A stretch of 64,000 nucleotides of DNA from CALNYX01 sp942490925 (GCA_942490925.1 CALNYX010000017.1:806001-870000), one strand, 5' to 3'; positions 35,701 through 43,378 are shown, numbered from the stretch's first letter. Translations and numbers: made by a program. Notes: a model not told the origin generated them from the letters alone.

Positions 35701-35824
35701 CCGTCACTCTGTTGGCACAGGTGTCATCGGTGGCATGATTCTTGCGACTCTATTAGGGATCTTTTACATCCCGCTTTTCTATAAGCTATTAGATCGTAGG
35801 AAAATGCCGTCGGAGAATGAGTGA
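32720..35824 (+). CDS. RND multidrug efflux pump, HAE1 (AcrB) family
   Basis: This 1034-residue inner-membrane transporter exports hydrophobic compounds by proton exchange. Recognisable features are the first helix MISKFFIQRPIFASVISILIV, porter-domain segments (YPNMTPPQIQVTVNYPGASA), the TM4 proton-relay aspartates in GIVVDDAIVVVENVERNM (about residues 400-417), and the C-terminal half repeat ending with FIFGVFPLVISSGAGAASRHSVGTGV. The full-length size and the adaptor and OMF genes in frame-overlapping order make a complete tripartite pump. Confidence 0.97.
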   Translation: MISKFFIQRPIFASVISILIVALGIVALVALPVEQYPNMTPPQIQVTVNYPGASARTIADAVAAPLEDQINGVDSMIYMYSESSSSGNLTLNIFFELGADIDTALNNVQDRVDIAMSQLPEEVQREGVMVRKQTPTILLIVAVNSADEKFSELYINNYATIHIADELQRLPGVSNADVVNARNYSMRVWLRPDEMAQLGLTTNDVVQAIQEQNMDYPIGQLNQPPTTSFVSLALPVTGVGRLTEPQEYENIILRATPDGATVRIKDVGRVELGAQDYSVIGEMKGEQTALIAVYQEYGANALDVAKEVKQTVAKLSKRFPPGIEYSIPYDTTTFIKISIREVGRTLYEAAFLVALVVLIFLQSVRATIIPVIAMIVSIIGTFAGMYLLGFSLNTLTLFGLVLSIGIVVDDAIVVVENVERNMRLRGLAAKEAALIAMQEVSGPIVAIVFVLCAVFIPVAFLGGIAGQLYKQFAMTIAISVIFSGIVALTFSPVLAALLFKKQHKPSKLADMFNRFLDKCINGYLKGVAFILDHPIPALCGFAGVLGCIVFFFIIIPTSLVPQEDQGYLFTFAKLPDGASLDRTEQVTEKVEPIVMKNPAVQNFVSITGFSLLENLNRANVGTYFVVLENWDKRKTKAMKAEGVLKSLSKEFAGIPEGDVVAMNPPAIQGLGTTGGFEFWIVNEGDGGPQALQELTDTFIKKASERPELAGLSTSMQANGMQIFADLDRTKARALDVSIGDVYQTLQSLLGSVYVNNFNKYGHVFQVIVQAEPQYRATLEDVGNIYVRSATDNMVPLKSLINFQNTDGINLVSHFNNFPAAKVIGGAAPGYSSGQAIKIMESIADETFPPDVNYAWSGAAYQELSTGGSSFGMIIAALGLVFLILSALYERWSLPVAILLGVPFGTLGALIAIWLRGIDNDVYFQIGLVTLIALAAKNAILIVEFAIQARAEGKSARDAALEAARQRFRAIIMTSFTFIFGVFPLVISSGAGAASRHSVGTGVIGGMILATLLGIFYIPLFYKLLDRRKMPSENE

Positions 35825-37236
35825 AACGATTATTAATCCTCTGTTTGTTAACTGGTTGCAACTTTGCACCTCGCTACCACCGTCCCTGTGTGGAGACCCC
35901 ACAAGAGTGGCGTACTGAGGCTGATGACTCCTCAACGCTCTGCAATGCAAGGTGGTGGGAATGTCTGGATGATCCCATTCTCGATGCTCTTGTGCAAACC
36001 GCCCTTTGTAACAACAAAGATCTCCAAGTCGCGATCTGGCGCGTCTGTGAATTTGCCGCCCGCTACCAGATCGACTCCTCACTGCTCTACCCTCAAGTCA
36101 ACCTTGACGGTTCTGCTCTCAAACAACGCTTTCCTGTGCAAGCGAGTTTTCTTCCAGAAGGCTTCAATCCCATCACGCCTCACTACAATTTCGCCTTTAC
36201 CCTTGACTATGAGCTCGACTTCTGGGGAAAGGTGCGTAACACCTCTTATGCTGGATATAGTGAATTACTTGCATCGATTGAAGCGCGACGCACAGTCGTT
36301 TTAACACTTGTCAGTAACGTAGCTGAAGCCTACGTCCGATTGCGTGAACTCGATCGCGAACTTGAAATTGCCTACGATACGCTTGAAGCACGCCGAGAAT
36401 ATGTCCGCTACGCCACTCTCCGCTTTGAGGGAGGACTCACCTCCAAAATTGAAGTCGAGCAAGCACAATCCGTGTATGATGAGACGCAAGCTGTTGTCAC
36501 GCTACTCAACCAACTCATCCCCCAACAAGAGAACCTCATCAGCATTCTCATCGGAGAGCCTCCAACTTGTATAAAGCGGGGTAGAAGCGTTGCTCAATTC
36601 CACCTCGTTTCTGAAGTTCCAGCTGGCCTCCCTTCCGAGCTTCTCTGTCGCCGACCTGACATCATCCGCGCAGAGAAACAGTTGATGGCTGCTAATGCCC
36701 GCATTGGAGTTGCGCGTGCTCTATTTCTTCCACAGTTTTCACTAACCACACTGTTTGGACAAGAGAGCTTTCAGTTGAAAAATCTTTTTACCGCGCCTTC
36801 GACAGCTTGGCAATATGGCGCCGAGTTCATGCAAGCCCTTTTTACAGGTGGAAGGCTTACTGGGCAGCTTAAACTCTCTGTTGCCGACAAACAAGCGCGC
36901 GTCTTTGAATATGAGCAGACCGTACTCAATGCTTTCAAAGAGGTCGATGATGCTCTTATTGCGCACCAACAGGCGCGTGAACTTGTTAATGTTGAAGAGG
37001 ATCGTGTGCGAGCTAATAATGAATATCTCCGCCTTGCATGGCTCCGCTACTACAACGGACAGACAGAATATGTCACCATCCTTGATGCGGAAAGACAGCT
37101 CTTTTTAGCACAAACTGATCTCGCACGAGCTCAAGGTGATGTCTTCATTACCTTGACTGAACTCTACAAATCTTTAGGTGGGGGCTGGGTATTGGATGCT
37201 GACGAATGTTTACGGAGTGATGCTCAGTGTCAGTGA
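35821..37236 (+). CDS. Outer-membrane efflux lipoprotein, NodT/OprM (TolC) family
   Basis: This is the channel component of the RND pump. It starts at GTG 35821, overlapping the pump stop (GTGA). It has 471 residues. The N-terminus MKRLLILCLLTGCNFAPRYHRP carries a lipobox LTGC and the typical NFAP-YxRP stretch of OprM-type lipoproteins. Two repeated outer-membrane factor halves follow, the second containing RPDIIRAEKQLMAANARIGVA. It overlaps the convergent hypothetical gene by 7 bp. Confidence 0.94.
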   Translation: MKRLLILCLLTGCNFAPRYHRPCVETPQEWRTEADDSSTLCNARWWECLDDPILDALVQTALCNNKDLQVAIWRVCEFAARYQIDSSLLYPQVNLDGSALKQRFPVQASFLPEGFNPITPHYNFAFTLDYELDFWGKVRNTSYAGYSELLASIEARRTVVLTLVSNVAEAYVRLRELDRELEIAYDTLEARREYVRYATLRFEGGLTSKIEVEQAQSVYDETQAVVTLLNQLIPQQENLISILIGEPPTCIKRGRSVAQFHLVSEVPAGLPSELLCRRPDIIRAEKQLMAANARIGVARALFLPQFSLTTLFGQESFQLKNLFTAPSTAWQYGAEFMQALFTGGRLTGQLKLSVADKQARVFEYEQTVLNAFKEVDDALIAHQQARELVNVEEDRVRANNEYLRLAWLRYYNGQTEYVTILDAERQLFLAQTDLARAQGDVFITLTELYKSLGGGWVLDADECLRSDAQCQ

Positions 37237-37691
37237 GATGATGCCCTTGCAAGCACCATTTCCTCATCTAGAGGAATATCAAAACTCTTGACTGTGACAC
37301 ATGATGGACATTGCATATGCAGACGACGCAGTCGATCATGCTCATCAAAGTAGAGTGCAAAAACAAGCCAACTCTTATTGAAGTAGTATGAGAAGAGAGA
37401 ACTCGACTTGAAAGACTCTTTTTTCAGAGCTGATCCAAAACGCTTTTCCGCATCTTCCCGTTGCATAAACTTACAAAGTCGAGTTGGACGGTACTCGTCC
37501 GATTGCAAAAGTCTAAGAAAGTCACAAAAAGAGAGCATGTTAGGAAGATGAAATCCCAGATCATGAGCGACATCCTCCGGGAGAGAAACTGGATAACGAA
37601 AACGAGAAATCAAACGAGTCAGAGAGGTCAGCAGAGTCATATATCTTCCTATCAAATCGAAGGTTGAATCATTCAATGTGCCATCACTCAT
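37230..37691 (-). CDS. Hypothetical protein
   Basis: This is a 153-residue protein from ATG 37691 (MSDGTLNDSTFDLIGRYM); an upstream in-frame start at 37724 would add 11. It is soluble, with no signal peptide or membrane helix. The C-terminal region has a single CPSC pair inside a beta-like stretch. I recognise no family. It converges with the efflux operon and is divergent from the exonuclease gene, so it is its own transcription unit. Confidence 0.55.
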   Translation of the reverse strand: MSDGTLNDSTFDLIGRYMTLLTSLTRLISRFRYPVSLPEDVAHDLGFHLPNMLSFCDFLRLLQSDEYRPTRLCKFMQREDAEKRFGSALKKESFKSSSLFSYYFNKSWLVFALYFDEHDRLRRLHMQCPSCVTVKSFDIPLDEEMVLARASSH

Positions 37692-37816
37692 CGAATAATC
37701 CAACCAATATAATTTAGACAACACAATTTTGCAAAAAGAATTCCACCCTTAAATAAATCTTAACCTCTTAAAACTGTTTGCTTTTTTCCTGTCTGATCAG
37801 GTATGAGCCAAGTAAT

Positions 37817-38380
37817 ATGTTAATGGTTTTTTTAGACACCGAGACGACAGGCCTCAACCCTTTTAAACATCGCACCATCGAAATTGCGCTCAAAGTTGTC
37901 GAATCCAAAAAAGTGCTTACCAGCTACGAATCGGTTGTTGCCCAGCCCTTTGAAGTGCTCGCCGAAGCCGATCCAAGAAGCCTTCAGGTAAATGGATTTA
38001 CCCAGGAACAAATCCTGCACGGCAAGAGTGAAAAAGTTGTGGCCACAGAAATTGAAAACGAACTCAACCATGTTGGTTTTGGTGAGAAAGAGAGTGTTTT
38101 TGTCTGTCAAAACCCCTCGTTTGATCGAGCCTTTTTCAATCAACTGATTTCCGTTGAGCAACAACAAGCCCACAGCTGGCCCTACCACTGGCTTGATTTA
38201 GCCTCGATGTTTTGGGCATTAAACTCAAATATCACTGAAGAGAGAAGTTTATCGAAGAATGCGATTGCACAGTCGATGGGAATTCCAACAGAGCCTGACC
38301 CCCACCGCGCCATGAACGGTGTTACGCATCTGATGAGTTGTTATGAAGCGCTTTTTGCACAGAGCCGATCTCACGCGTAA
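37817..38380 (+). CDS. DnaQ-like 3'-5' exonuclease domain protein with altered ExoIII motif
   Basis: The start chosen is ATG 37817 (MLMVFLDTETTGL), 187 residues. ExoI FLDTETTGL gives the first D and E, and ExoII is represented by NPSFDRAFF. In ExoIII the DEDDh family has H-x-A-x-x-D; here the sequence reads HRAMNG, so the metal-binding aspartate is replaced by glycine. The fold assignment is secure but catalytic activity is doubtful unless a nearby residue substitutes. It is a stand-alone domain, not the polymerase III alpha fusion. The 3' end overlaps convergent rmuC by 59 bp. Confidence 0.8.
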   Translation: MLMVFLDTETTGLNPFKHRTIEIALKVVESKKVLTSYESVVAQPFEVLAEADPRSLQVNGFTQEQILHGKSEKVVATEIENELNHVGFGEKESVFVCQNPSFDRAFFNQLISVEQQQAHSWPYHWLDLASMFWALNSNITEERSLSKNAIAQSMGIPTEPDPHRAMNGVTHLMSCYEALFAQSRSHA

Positions 38381-39509
38381 CCGATTCAACCGGCTCTAAC
38401 GTCTCGATCTCTTGACTTGTTCCCAATTCCTGAAAACGTCTCGCTGAAACAAGCACACGCGATTCAAACGACCCCACAGCCTTGTTGTAAGATTGCACAG
38501 CTTGCGTCATATGCTTGCCTACCTTAGTCCAATGTCCACTCACATCAGCCAAACGTTTGTATAACTCTTTTCCAAGGGCGCAAACCTCAGCAGCATTGCG
38601 CGAGATATTCTCCTGCCGCCAGCCATAGGAAACCGCCCTTAAGAGCGCAATCAACGTTGTTGGCGTGGCTAAAATCACACGTTGCTCCACGCCAGACTCA
38701 ATCAAAGAGGGGTCATATTCAAGCGCAGCAGAGAAAAAAGTTTCGCCAGGCAAAAAGAGCACGACAAACTCAGGCGTCGAAGAGAATTGCTCCCAATACG
38801 ATTTGCGACTCAAAAGATTCACATGCGTACGAATTTGCTGCGCATGACGTTTCATCTCTTGTTGTTTGATCTCATCACTATCAGCTTCAATAGCCGTCAA
38901 ATAGGCATCTAAAGGCGCTTTAGCATCGACAATGATCTGCTTGTCACCTGGAAGCTTCACCACTAGATCAGGCCGTAACCTTCCCTCATCAGTTGTCACA
39001 CTTGTTTGCTCAAAGAAATCACAATGGTCGAGCATTCCTGCCATTTCAACAACCCGCTTCAGCTGAATTTCACCCCAGCGCCCACGCACATTTGGTTTTC
39101 TAAGCGCCTTGACCAAATTCGCCGTTTCACTGCGCAACTCTTTTTGAGAGACAAGCAACGATTCAACCTGTTGCTTCAAAGAGGAGTAAGCACCGACACG
39201 CGCTTTTTCCAATTCAAGAATTTTCCCATCGACCTTACCAAGCGACTCCTTGATTGGCTTCATCGCCTGCTCAATCGACTCACTCTTCTTGTCAAATTCA
39301 CCTTTAGCACGCTCTTGATACTTCTCAAACGTCGCATTAGCCAGATCCAAAAAAGAGGCGTTATTTTGCTGCAAAACATCAGCCGAAAGACTTTTGAATT
39401 GATCAACAGTCTTCTCCACTTCGCGCCTTGCAAAAAGCCCACGAATGAACCACCCGACTACCAAACCAAAAAAAGCGACAAGAAAAATCATATCTCCGTT
39501 ATAGTCCAT
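38322..39509 (-). CDS. rmuC: DNA recombination protein RmuC
   Basis: This 395-residue protein has an N-terminal membrane helix (MIFLVAFFGLVVGWFIRGLF), a coiled coil (about 30-145), then the PD-(D/E)XK-like RmuC domain with KPNVRGRWGEIQLKRVVEMAGML, GRLRPDLVVKLPGDKQIIVDAKAPLDAY and FLPGETFFSAAL. RmuC limits inversions at short inverted repeats in E. coli. It is divergent from the PAP2 gene with only 10 bp between starts. Confidence 0.95.
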   Translation of the reverse strand: MDYNGDMIFLVAFFGLVVGWFIRGLFARREVEKTVDQFKSLSADVLQQNNASFLDLANATFEKYQERAKGEFDKKSESIEQAMKPIKESLGKVDGKILELEKARVGAYSSLKQQVESLLVSQKELRSETANLVKALRKPNVRGRWGEIQLKRVVEMAGMLDHCDFFEQTSVTTDEGRLRPDLVVKLPGDKQIIVDAKAPLDAYLTAIEADSDEIKQQEMKRHAQQIRTHVNLLSRKSYWEQFSSTPEFVVLFLPGETFFSAALEYDPSLIESGVEQRVILATPTTLIALLRAVSYGWRQENISRNAAEVCALGKELYKRLADVSGHWTKVGKHMTQAVQSYNKAVGSFESRVLVSARRFQELGTSQEIETLEPVESVTREIGSVQKALHNNSSDA

Positions 39510-39519
39510 TTAACCTTTT

Positions 39520-40194
39520 ATGAAAATGTGGACCTTTCCTCTCATCTTCCTTCTCCTCATTGCTCCATTCACCCCATGGCTGGATTTACACGCTTCTACC
39601 TATTTTTTTCATGATGGCCACTTCTCCCTTAACCCCTTCCTAGCCTTTCTCTTTCGCTATGGCGAGCTCTTTGGCGTCCTTGTCGGTTCGATCACCCTCA
39701 TTGTCTTTATCACTGCCTACTTCTCCAAGAAAAAACGTCATCTCATGAGAGGAGCACTCGTCATAGGCCTAACCCTCCTCATTGGAGCTGGCATTCTCAC
39801 CAACAGCGTGCTCAAGAAACATTGGGGCAGACCACGGCCCAAGCAGATCGTCGAGTTTGGCGGACAAGCCGACTACCTTCCCTTCTGGAAACCTGATTTT
39901 TCTACAACAGAGCATCGCCGCTCCTTTCCAAGTGGCCACGTTGCAATGGGCTTTTTCTACCTCTCCCTCTGCGTCGTTGCCAAACGTTACAGATGCAACT
40001 GGCTCTTCCTTACAGGGCTAGGGCTAACACTTTTCTGGGGAGTTGGCTTGATGTTTGCGCGCGTTGCACAAGGAGGCCACTTTCTTTCAGACGTCCTCGT
40101 CTCCCCCATTCTCATGTGGTGGGTGACACTTGCGCTCGATCGCCTCTTGCTAAAGACCTCAGCTCGACCAAGTAATTTTAAAGTTGAACTTTAA
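39520..40194 (+). CDS. PAP2-family membrane phosphatase
   Basis: This 224-residue integral membrane phosphatase has five to six helices. The three phosphatase motifs are visible: KKHWGRPRP (K-x6-RP), RRSFPSGHVAMG (PSGH) and RVAQGGHFLSDV (R-x5-H-x3-D). The family includes lipid A phosphatases (LpxE/F) and undecaprenyl-diphosphate phosphatases, and the substrate cannot be told apart here. Its last codons lie in a palindrome shared with the convergent nucleosidase gene, overlapping by 17 bp. Confidence 0.88.
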   Translation: MKMWTFPLIFLLLIAPFTPWLDLHASTYFFHDGHFSLNPFLAFLFRYGELFGVLVGSITLIVFITAYFSKKKRHLMRGALVIGLTLLIGAGILTNSVLKKHWGRPRPKQIVEFGGQADYLPFWKPDFSTTEHRRSFPSGHVAMGFFYLSLCVVAKRYRCNWLFLTGLGLTLFWGVGLMFARVAQGGHFLSDVLVSPILMWWVTLALDRLLLKTSARPSNFKVEL

Positions 40195-40198
40195 AATT
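40174..40198. terminator. Palindrome at overlapping 3' ends of two convergent genes
   Basis: This 25-bp perfect palindrome (12-bp arms around one G, AT-rich) covers the last codons of both genes. Because it is symmetric, both proteins end almost identically (NFKVEL and NFKVQL). It could act as a weak bidirectional terminator, although there is no separate U-tract outside the arms. Confidence 0.55.
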
Positions 40199-41032
40199 GC
40201 ATGGTAAATTCAAAAGAGCTTCTAACACATAATTGAAGAAAATTCCCTCTTCGATCTCAATAGCTCGCTGATAATTCTCTCCTTCATAGGAGCTTAAATG
40301 CCGTCCCTCTTTATTGACCGTCTGCAAAATCGTAGCGGCATGCAATCCAAAATCCTTGGCTACACGAAAGAGCACTGCCGTTTCCATATCGTAGCTTGCA
40401 GCTTTTGGATTTTGAGTCAGCTGGTCGACAATTGCACGTAGATTTTCACTTCTTGAATCAGAGAATTTATCGGGAGAACGTAAACCATGATAATTTTCTA
40501 GATGATGACAAATGCGCATCTCATACTCAATGCCGCGCTCTTTCGCAGTCGAGACAAGCGCCTTGACAATCTCTTGGGAGGCTGCAACAGACTCTCCCCA
40601 CTCTTTTGGATCGACACCACTTTGCATGTTGTAGCCATACAGATTATCAGCTTCATCGACAATCTTCACCAAGTAAGCATCTGATTCTGGCGGAGCTTTT
40701 ACATCATCCGAGCCATAACGCACGATATATTTCGCTCCTGCCACATAGAGCTCAGTGAATACAAGACCAGCTCCAGTGCCAACGGGGGCGCAAGCGACAA
40801 AGAGAGGTTCTCCATGATATTTGCCCGTGACCACAAAAGGCCCCCAGGCGCAGCTATGCATTTCAGCCTCTTCCAACCGTTTAGCTAGCCTTAGAGCACG
40901 CTCATAGTTTGAACAGACAACGCCCCTCTCAGGGACAGGATATTTCACAAAGAGACAATCCTCTACAGTCAGATTGATCTCCTTTCCAAATAGCGACGAA
41001 ATAAATAGAAGAGTGAGAAAAAAATGTTTCAT
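40178..41032 (-). CDS. Exported phosphorylase-superfamily nucleosidase
   Basis: This 284-residue protein begins with a signal peptide (MKHFFLTLLFISSLFGK). The rest resembles PNP_UDP_1 nucleoside phosphorylases/nucleosidases: CAPVGTGAGLVFTELYVAGAKYIVRYGS near residues 80-108 and KAASYDMETAVLFRVAKDFGL near 210-231, where YDMETA corresponds to the E/D-M-E substrate-binding motif. A periplasmic or secreted nucleosidase could release bases from host or vacuolar nucleosides. The start is 57 bp from the divergent SpoA gene. Confidence 0.78.
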   Translation of the reverse strand: MKHFFLTLLFISSLFGKEINLTVEDCLFVKYPVPERGVVCSNYERALRLAKRLEEAEMHSCAWGPFVVTGKYHGEPLFVACAPVGTGAGLVFTELYVAGAKYIVRYGSDDVKAPPESDAYLVKIVDEADNLYGYNMQSGVDPKEWGESVAASQEIVKALVSTAKERGIEYEMRICHHLENYHGLRSPDKFSDSRSENLRAIVDQLTQNPKAASYDMETAVLFRVAKDFGLHAATILQTVNKEGRHLSSYEGENYQRAIEIEEGIFFNYVLEALLNLPCNFKVQL

Positions 41033-41089
41033 ACCAAACAGATTAAAACTCCTTTACAATTTCCTCCACTGAAAATATACATTGAAAAT

Positions 41090-41308
41090 ATGGACGTCTC
41101 GAACCTCACCTTCGACTGTAAGGTTATTTTAGGCAAAGCCGATTTGCCAGCAGCCTGCTATCATGGCTTGCAGCTTGGAGACATCGTCTTGCTCGATCAA
41201 AAAGCATCCAACCCCCTCTCCATCATTATTGGTGAGGAGCGGCAGTTCGAAGGCTCGCCAGGGCTAGACGGCATCCATAAAGCTGTAAAAATCGGGAGAT
41301 CTACATGA
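41090..41308 (+). CDS. Short SpoA-domain protein (FliN/SctQ C-terminal type)
   Basis: The start at ATG 41090 (MDVSNLTFDCKVILGKADL) gives 72 residues, essentially one SpoA domain with KVILGKADLP, LQLGDIVLLDQ and GEERQFEGSPG. SpoA domains build the C-ring of flagella and the sorting platform of type III secretion systems. The next gene overlaps by 4 nt and carries a second SpoA domain, so the two probably form a heterodimer. The main SctQ gene of the type III system is not in the window. Confidence 0.7.
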   Translation: MDVSNLTFDCKVILGKADLPAACYHGLQLGDIVLLDQKASNPLSIIIGEERQFEGSPGLDGIHKAVKIGRST

Positions 41309-41718
41309 GCGATTTGACCCCTGAAGAGATTGAAGGAATCATGAGCGCGATCAACCAAGACCCTCCCTCCAAAGAGACACTTGAAAAAATCCCTTTGCGC
41401 CCTCCTGGATCTTATGGGTCCATAGGAAAAGTAGCCTTCTCACCTCTCGAGGGAGAAAAACCCCGTCCACTCACCGAGCTAGATGAGAAAGAGATGGGCC
41501 AGTTCAGCGAGCTTAAAGCGACCATCGAAGTCGTCTATGGCAAGACCAAGCTCAGCTTGCAAGAATTGATGGCTTTGCAAGAAGAAAGCTTGATTTCATT
41601 GGACGATCTTTGCGATGATCTTGTCGATATCTACGCCAACGGCACCAAGATAGGGCGCGGCGAGGTTGTGGCAGTTGATGGCCAATTTGGCGTCAAAATT
41701 GTCACTTTAGATGCTTAA
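41305..41718 (+). CDS. FliN-like SpoA protein with FliM-like N-terminal peptide
   Basis: This is a 137-residue protein. The N-terminus MSDLTPEEIEGIMSAI resembles the FliM LSQEEIDALL segment that binds CheY in flagellated bacteria. A Pro-rich linker follows, then a C-terminal SpoA domain (LKATIEVVYGKTKLSLQEL to GRGEVVAVDGQFGVKIV) typical of FliN. It is coupled to the preceding SpoA gene by ATGA. It ends 4 bp before the tmRNA gene. Its partner structure (type III secretion or a flagellar remnant) is not shown by the window. Confidence 0.78.
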   Translation: MSDLTPEEIEGIMSAINQDPPSKETLEKIPLRPPGSYGSIGKVAFSPLEGEKPRPLTELDEKEMGQFSELKATIEVVYGKTKLSLQELMALQEESLISLDDLCDDLVDIYANGTKIGRGEVVAVDGQFGVKIVTLDA

Positions 41719-41722
41719 ATAT

Positions 41723-42129
41723 GGGGGTGTACAGGTTTCGACTTGGGAGTTAAGTAGAGATTGCATGCAGAGGATATCGGTTGGCCTCTTTAAAAAACCG
41801 GTAAAAACCATAATTGCTAAATCTAACGATAATAGCGACAAAGTTGTAGCGGTTGATTTCAGCCCTGCAGCTTTGGCAGTTGCTGCTTAATAAAATAAGC
41901 AGTCCGGTAGCTTGAGATTGGACCAGGGGTCTCAAAACTACTGTTATATTTCTTGGTATGAGCTAGCTACCGTTGGTTTCTAGGGAGCTATACTCAAGAT
42001 AAAATGAGGCCGGTCAAGTTCAGTGGTGTATCCAACAACGAGTTTGACCTATAAATTGGATGCTAAGCATGTAGAGGTTTCTATGGCGTTTGCCAAGGAC
42101 GAGAGTTCGATTCTCTCCACCTCCAACCA
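41723..42129 (+). ncRNA. ssrA: tmRNA (one-piece)
   Basis: The 5' end GGGGGTGTACAGGTTTCGAC and the 3' end CACCTCC form the acceptor stem, with the T arm GAGAGTTCGATTCTCTC before it. The tag reading frame probably resumes at GCT 41816 and stops at TAA 41888-41890, giving 24 codons ending in SPAALAVAA, the Ala-rich signal for ClpXP-type proteolysis. The exact 3' end (42125 or an encoded CCA to 42129) is uncertain. A strong terminator follows. Confidence 0.95.
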
Positions 42130-42134
42130 ATCTT

Positions 42135-42170
42135 AAGGCTTTAGTTTTACGACTAAAGCCTTTTGTTTTT
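42135..42170 (+). terminator. Rho-independent terminator of ssrA
   Basis: An 11-bp perfect stem (AAGGCTTTAGT/ACTAAAGCCTT) with a 6-nt loop is followed by TTGTTTTT. Confidence 0.92.
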
Positions 42171-42323
42171 AGATATGTATAACACAAATTTTACTCCAAA
42201 AAAAAATCAGCTATGCAAAGGAAAATTACGCACTAAACTAGATGAAACTGCAGCAAACTCTCCTTGTTTTATGAGTTTATTATGCTACACTTTGGCGACA
42301 ACTATAGGGTTGTCGATACATCA

Positions 42324-42821
42324 ATGAAAAATCCTGCCTCAAAAAAATTTGCAGTAATTGGCCCGCCAGGAAGCGGCAAATCTACCTTTGCTTCCCAACT
42401 TGGTAAAATTTTAGAAATCCCTGTCCATCATTTAGATAAACACATGTTCGAACCTGGCGGAAAAAAAAGGGATAAGCAGGAATTTATAGCCATTCAAAAA
42501 GCATTGCTTAATGAAGAGGCCTGGATAGTTGAAGGGTGCTCATCTGGAACTTTCGAAATGCGATTTTCTAAAGCTGATGTTTTTATCTATTTTCACCTAT
42601 CCCGAATGCTGTGTATCTGGAGGCTTTTCAAAAGAATGTTTAAATACAAAAAAGACTTAAGTGGATTACGCATTATTAATTGGGAAATTTTGAGATACAC
42701 CTGGAAGTTCAATAAAGAAAAAAGAACAAGCATTGAGGAACTCGGAAAAAAATATCCAGAGACTGAGTTTCTTATCTTTAACACCCCAAAAGATGCCAAT
42801 CTTTTCTTAGGGAACCTCTGA
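42324..42821 (+). CDS. P-loop kinase-like protein (DNA topology modulation/adenylate kinase-like)
   Basis: The start at ATG 42324 (MKNPASKKFAVIGPPGSGKS) gives 165 residues. Walker A GPPGSGKST is followed by PVHHLDKHMFEPGG and EEAWIVEGCSSGTFEMRF, a layout common to AAA_17/FlaR-like small nucleotide kinases annotated as topology modulation proteins. The substrate is unknown. It is the first gene after ssrA in the presumed island and is more AT-rich in codon use than the core genes. Confidence 0.75.
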   Translation: MKNPASKKFAVIGPPGSGKSTFASQLGKILEIPVHHLDKHMFEPGGKKRDKQEFIAIQKALLNEEAWIVEGCSSGTFEMRFSKADVFIYFHLSRMLCIWRLFKRMFKYKKDLSGLRIINWEILRYTWKFNKEKRTSIEELGKKYPETEFLIFNTPKDANLFLGNL

Positions 42822-42867
42822 AAAATAGGCATTTTGAGCATCTCTTTGTTGTTTATCCCTTTTTTAT

Positions 42868-43275
42868 TCAACTGCGGACAAACAGTGAAGAGTCTATCAG
42901 AGAAGCTGCGTCGGCAAGTGGACAGCATAGACGCGTGACATCAGGATGGTGATAAAAGGCGTTTGTCTGAGGACCTAGTTCAAATAATTCAGGGTCTTCA
43001 CTATAGAGAAAAACCTTTTTCCCTGCTGCAATCGCAAAACCAAGCTCAACATGCGTCCCAAATCCACCAGGCAAAAGCACAATCACATAATCTGCTGCTC
43101 TAATCCCATTTAATTCGTTGATGGAAACTTCTCTCAAACGCTCTTTGCTGACTGTTTTCACGCTGCCATGCAACGTCCAATCGTATGAGAGTACATATCC
43201 AAATTCCTCGAGAGAAGCCCTCACTTGCTTGTGCTCTTGAGCTCTTAAGAGTGAGGTTGCAATATAATACTTCAT
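42868..43275 (-). CDS. Nucleoside 2-deoxyribosyltransferase-like protein, copy 1
   Basis: This 135-residue protein has IAADYVIVLLPGGFGTHVELGFAIAAGKKV-type features (ADYVIVLLPGGFGT, HVELGFAIAAGKKVFLY), matching the nucleoside 2-deoxyribosyltransferase/TIR-like Rossmann group, in which the E of the ELG segment is catalytic. It is almost identical to the gene at 49391-49816, differing at only a few residues up to the last ~8, where the copies diverge (SSLFVRS here). The gene is in the 492-bp duplicated segment. It could act in nucleotide salvage or as a nucleotide-cleaving effector. Confidence 0.75.
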   Translation of the reverse strand: MKYYIATSLLRAQEHKQVRASLEEFGYVLSYDWTLHGSVKTVSKERLREVSINELNGIRAADYVIVLLPGGFGTHVELGFAIAAGKKVFLYSEDPELFELGPQTNAFYHHPDVTRLCCPLADAASLIDSSLFVRS

Positions 43276-43378
43276 CTTTTGACAAGTCTTTAAATTAGTT
43301 TAGCCACCATTCGACCCGTTTGAGATACTTATTGAGGTCAAAAGTATTCCTCCATCCCTTATTTTTTAGAGCAAAGCC
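42887..43378 (-). repeat. 492-bp duplicated segment, copy 1 (copy 2 at 49428-49919)
   Basis: Both copies are 492 bp and in the same orientation, with only scattered differences (about 10-15 by eye). They include nearly all of the deoxyribosyltransferase-like gene and the last 28 codons of the 318-residue gene at 49836. Copy 1 is cut at 43378, where an IS fragment begins. Confidence 0.92.
43295..43378 (-). pseudogene. 3' remnant of the 318-residue exported protein gene
   Basis: The last ~28 codons of the gene at 49836-50792 (ending VEWWLN) recur here nearly unchanged, but the rest of the gene is absent and an IS fragment abuts it. It is a relic of the segmental duplication. Confidence 0.85.

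Noticed and set aside
41750..41935. 61-codon frame on the reverse strand inside ssrA
   Set aside because: It lies wholly within the tmRNA gene and has no ribosome site.
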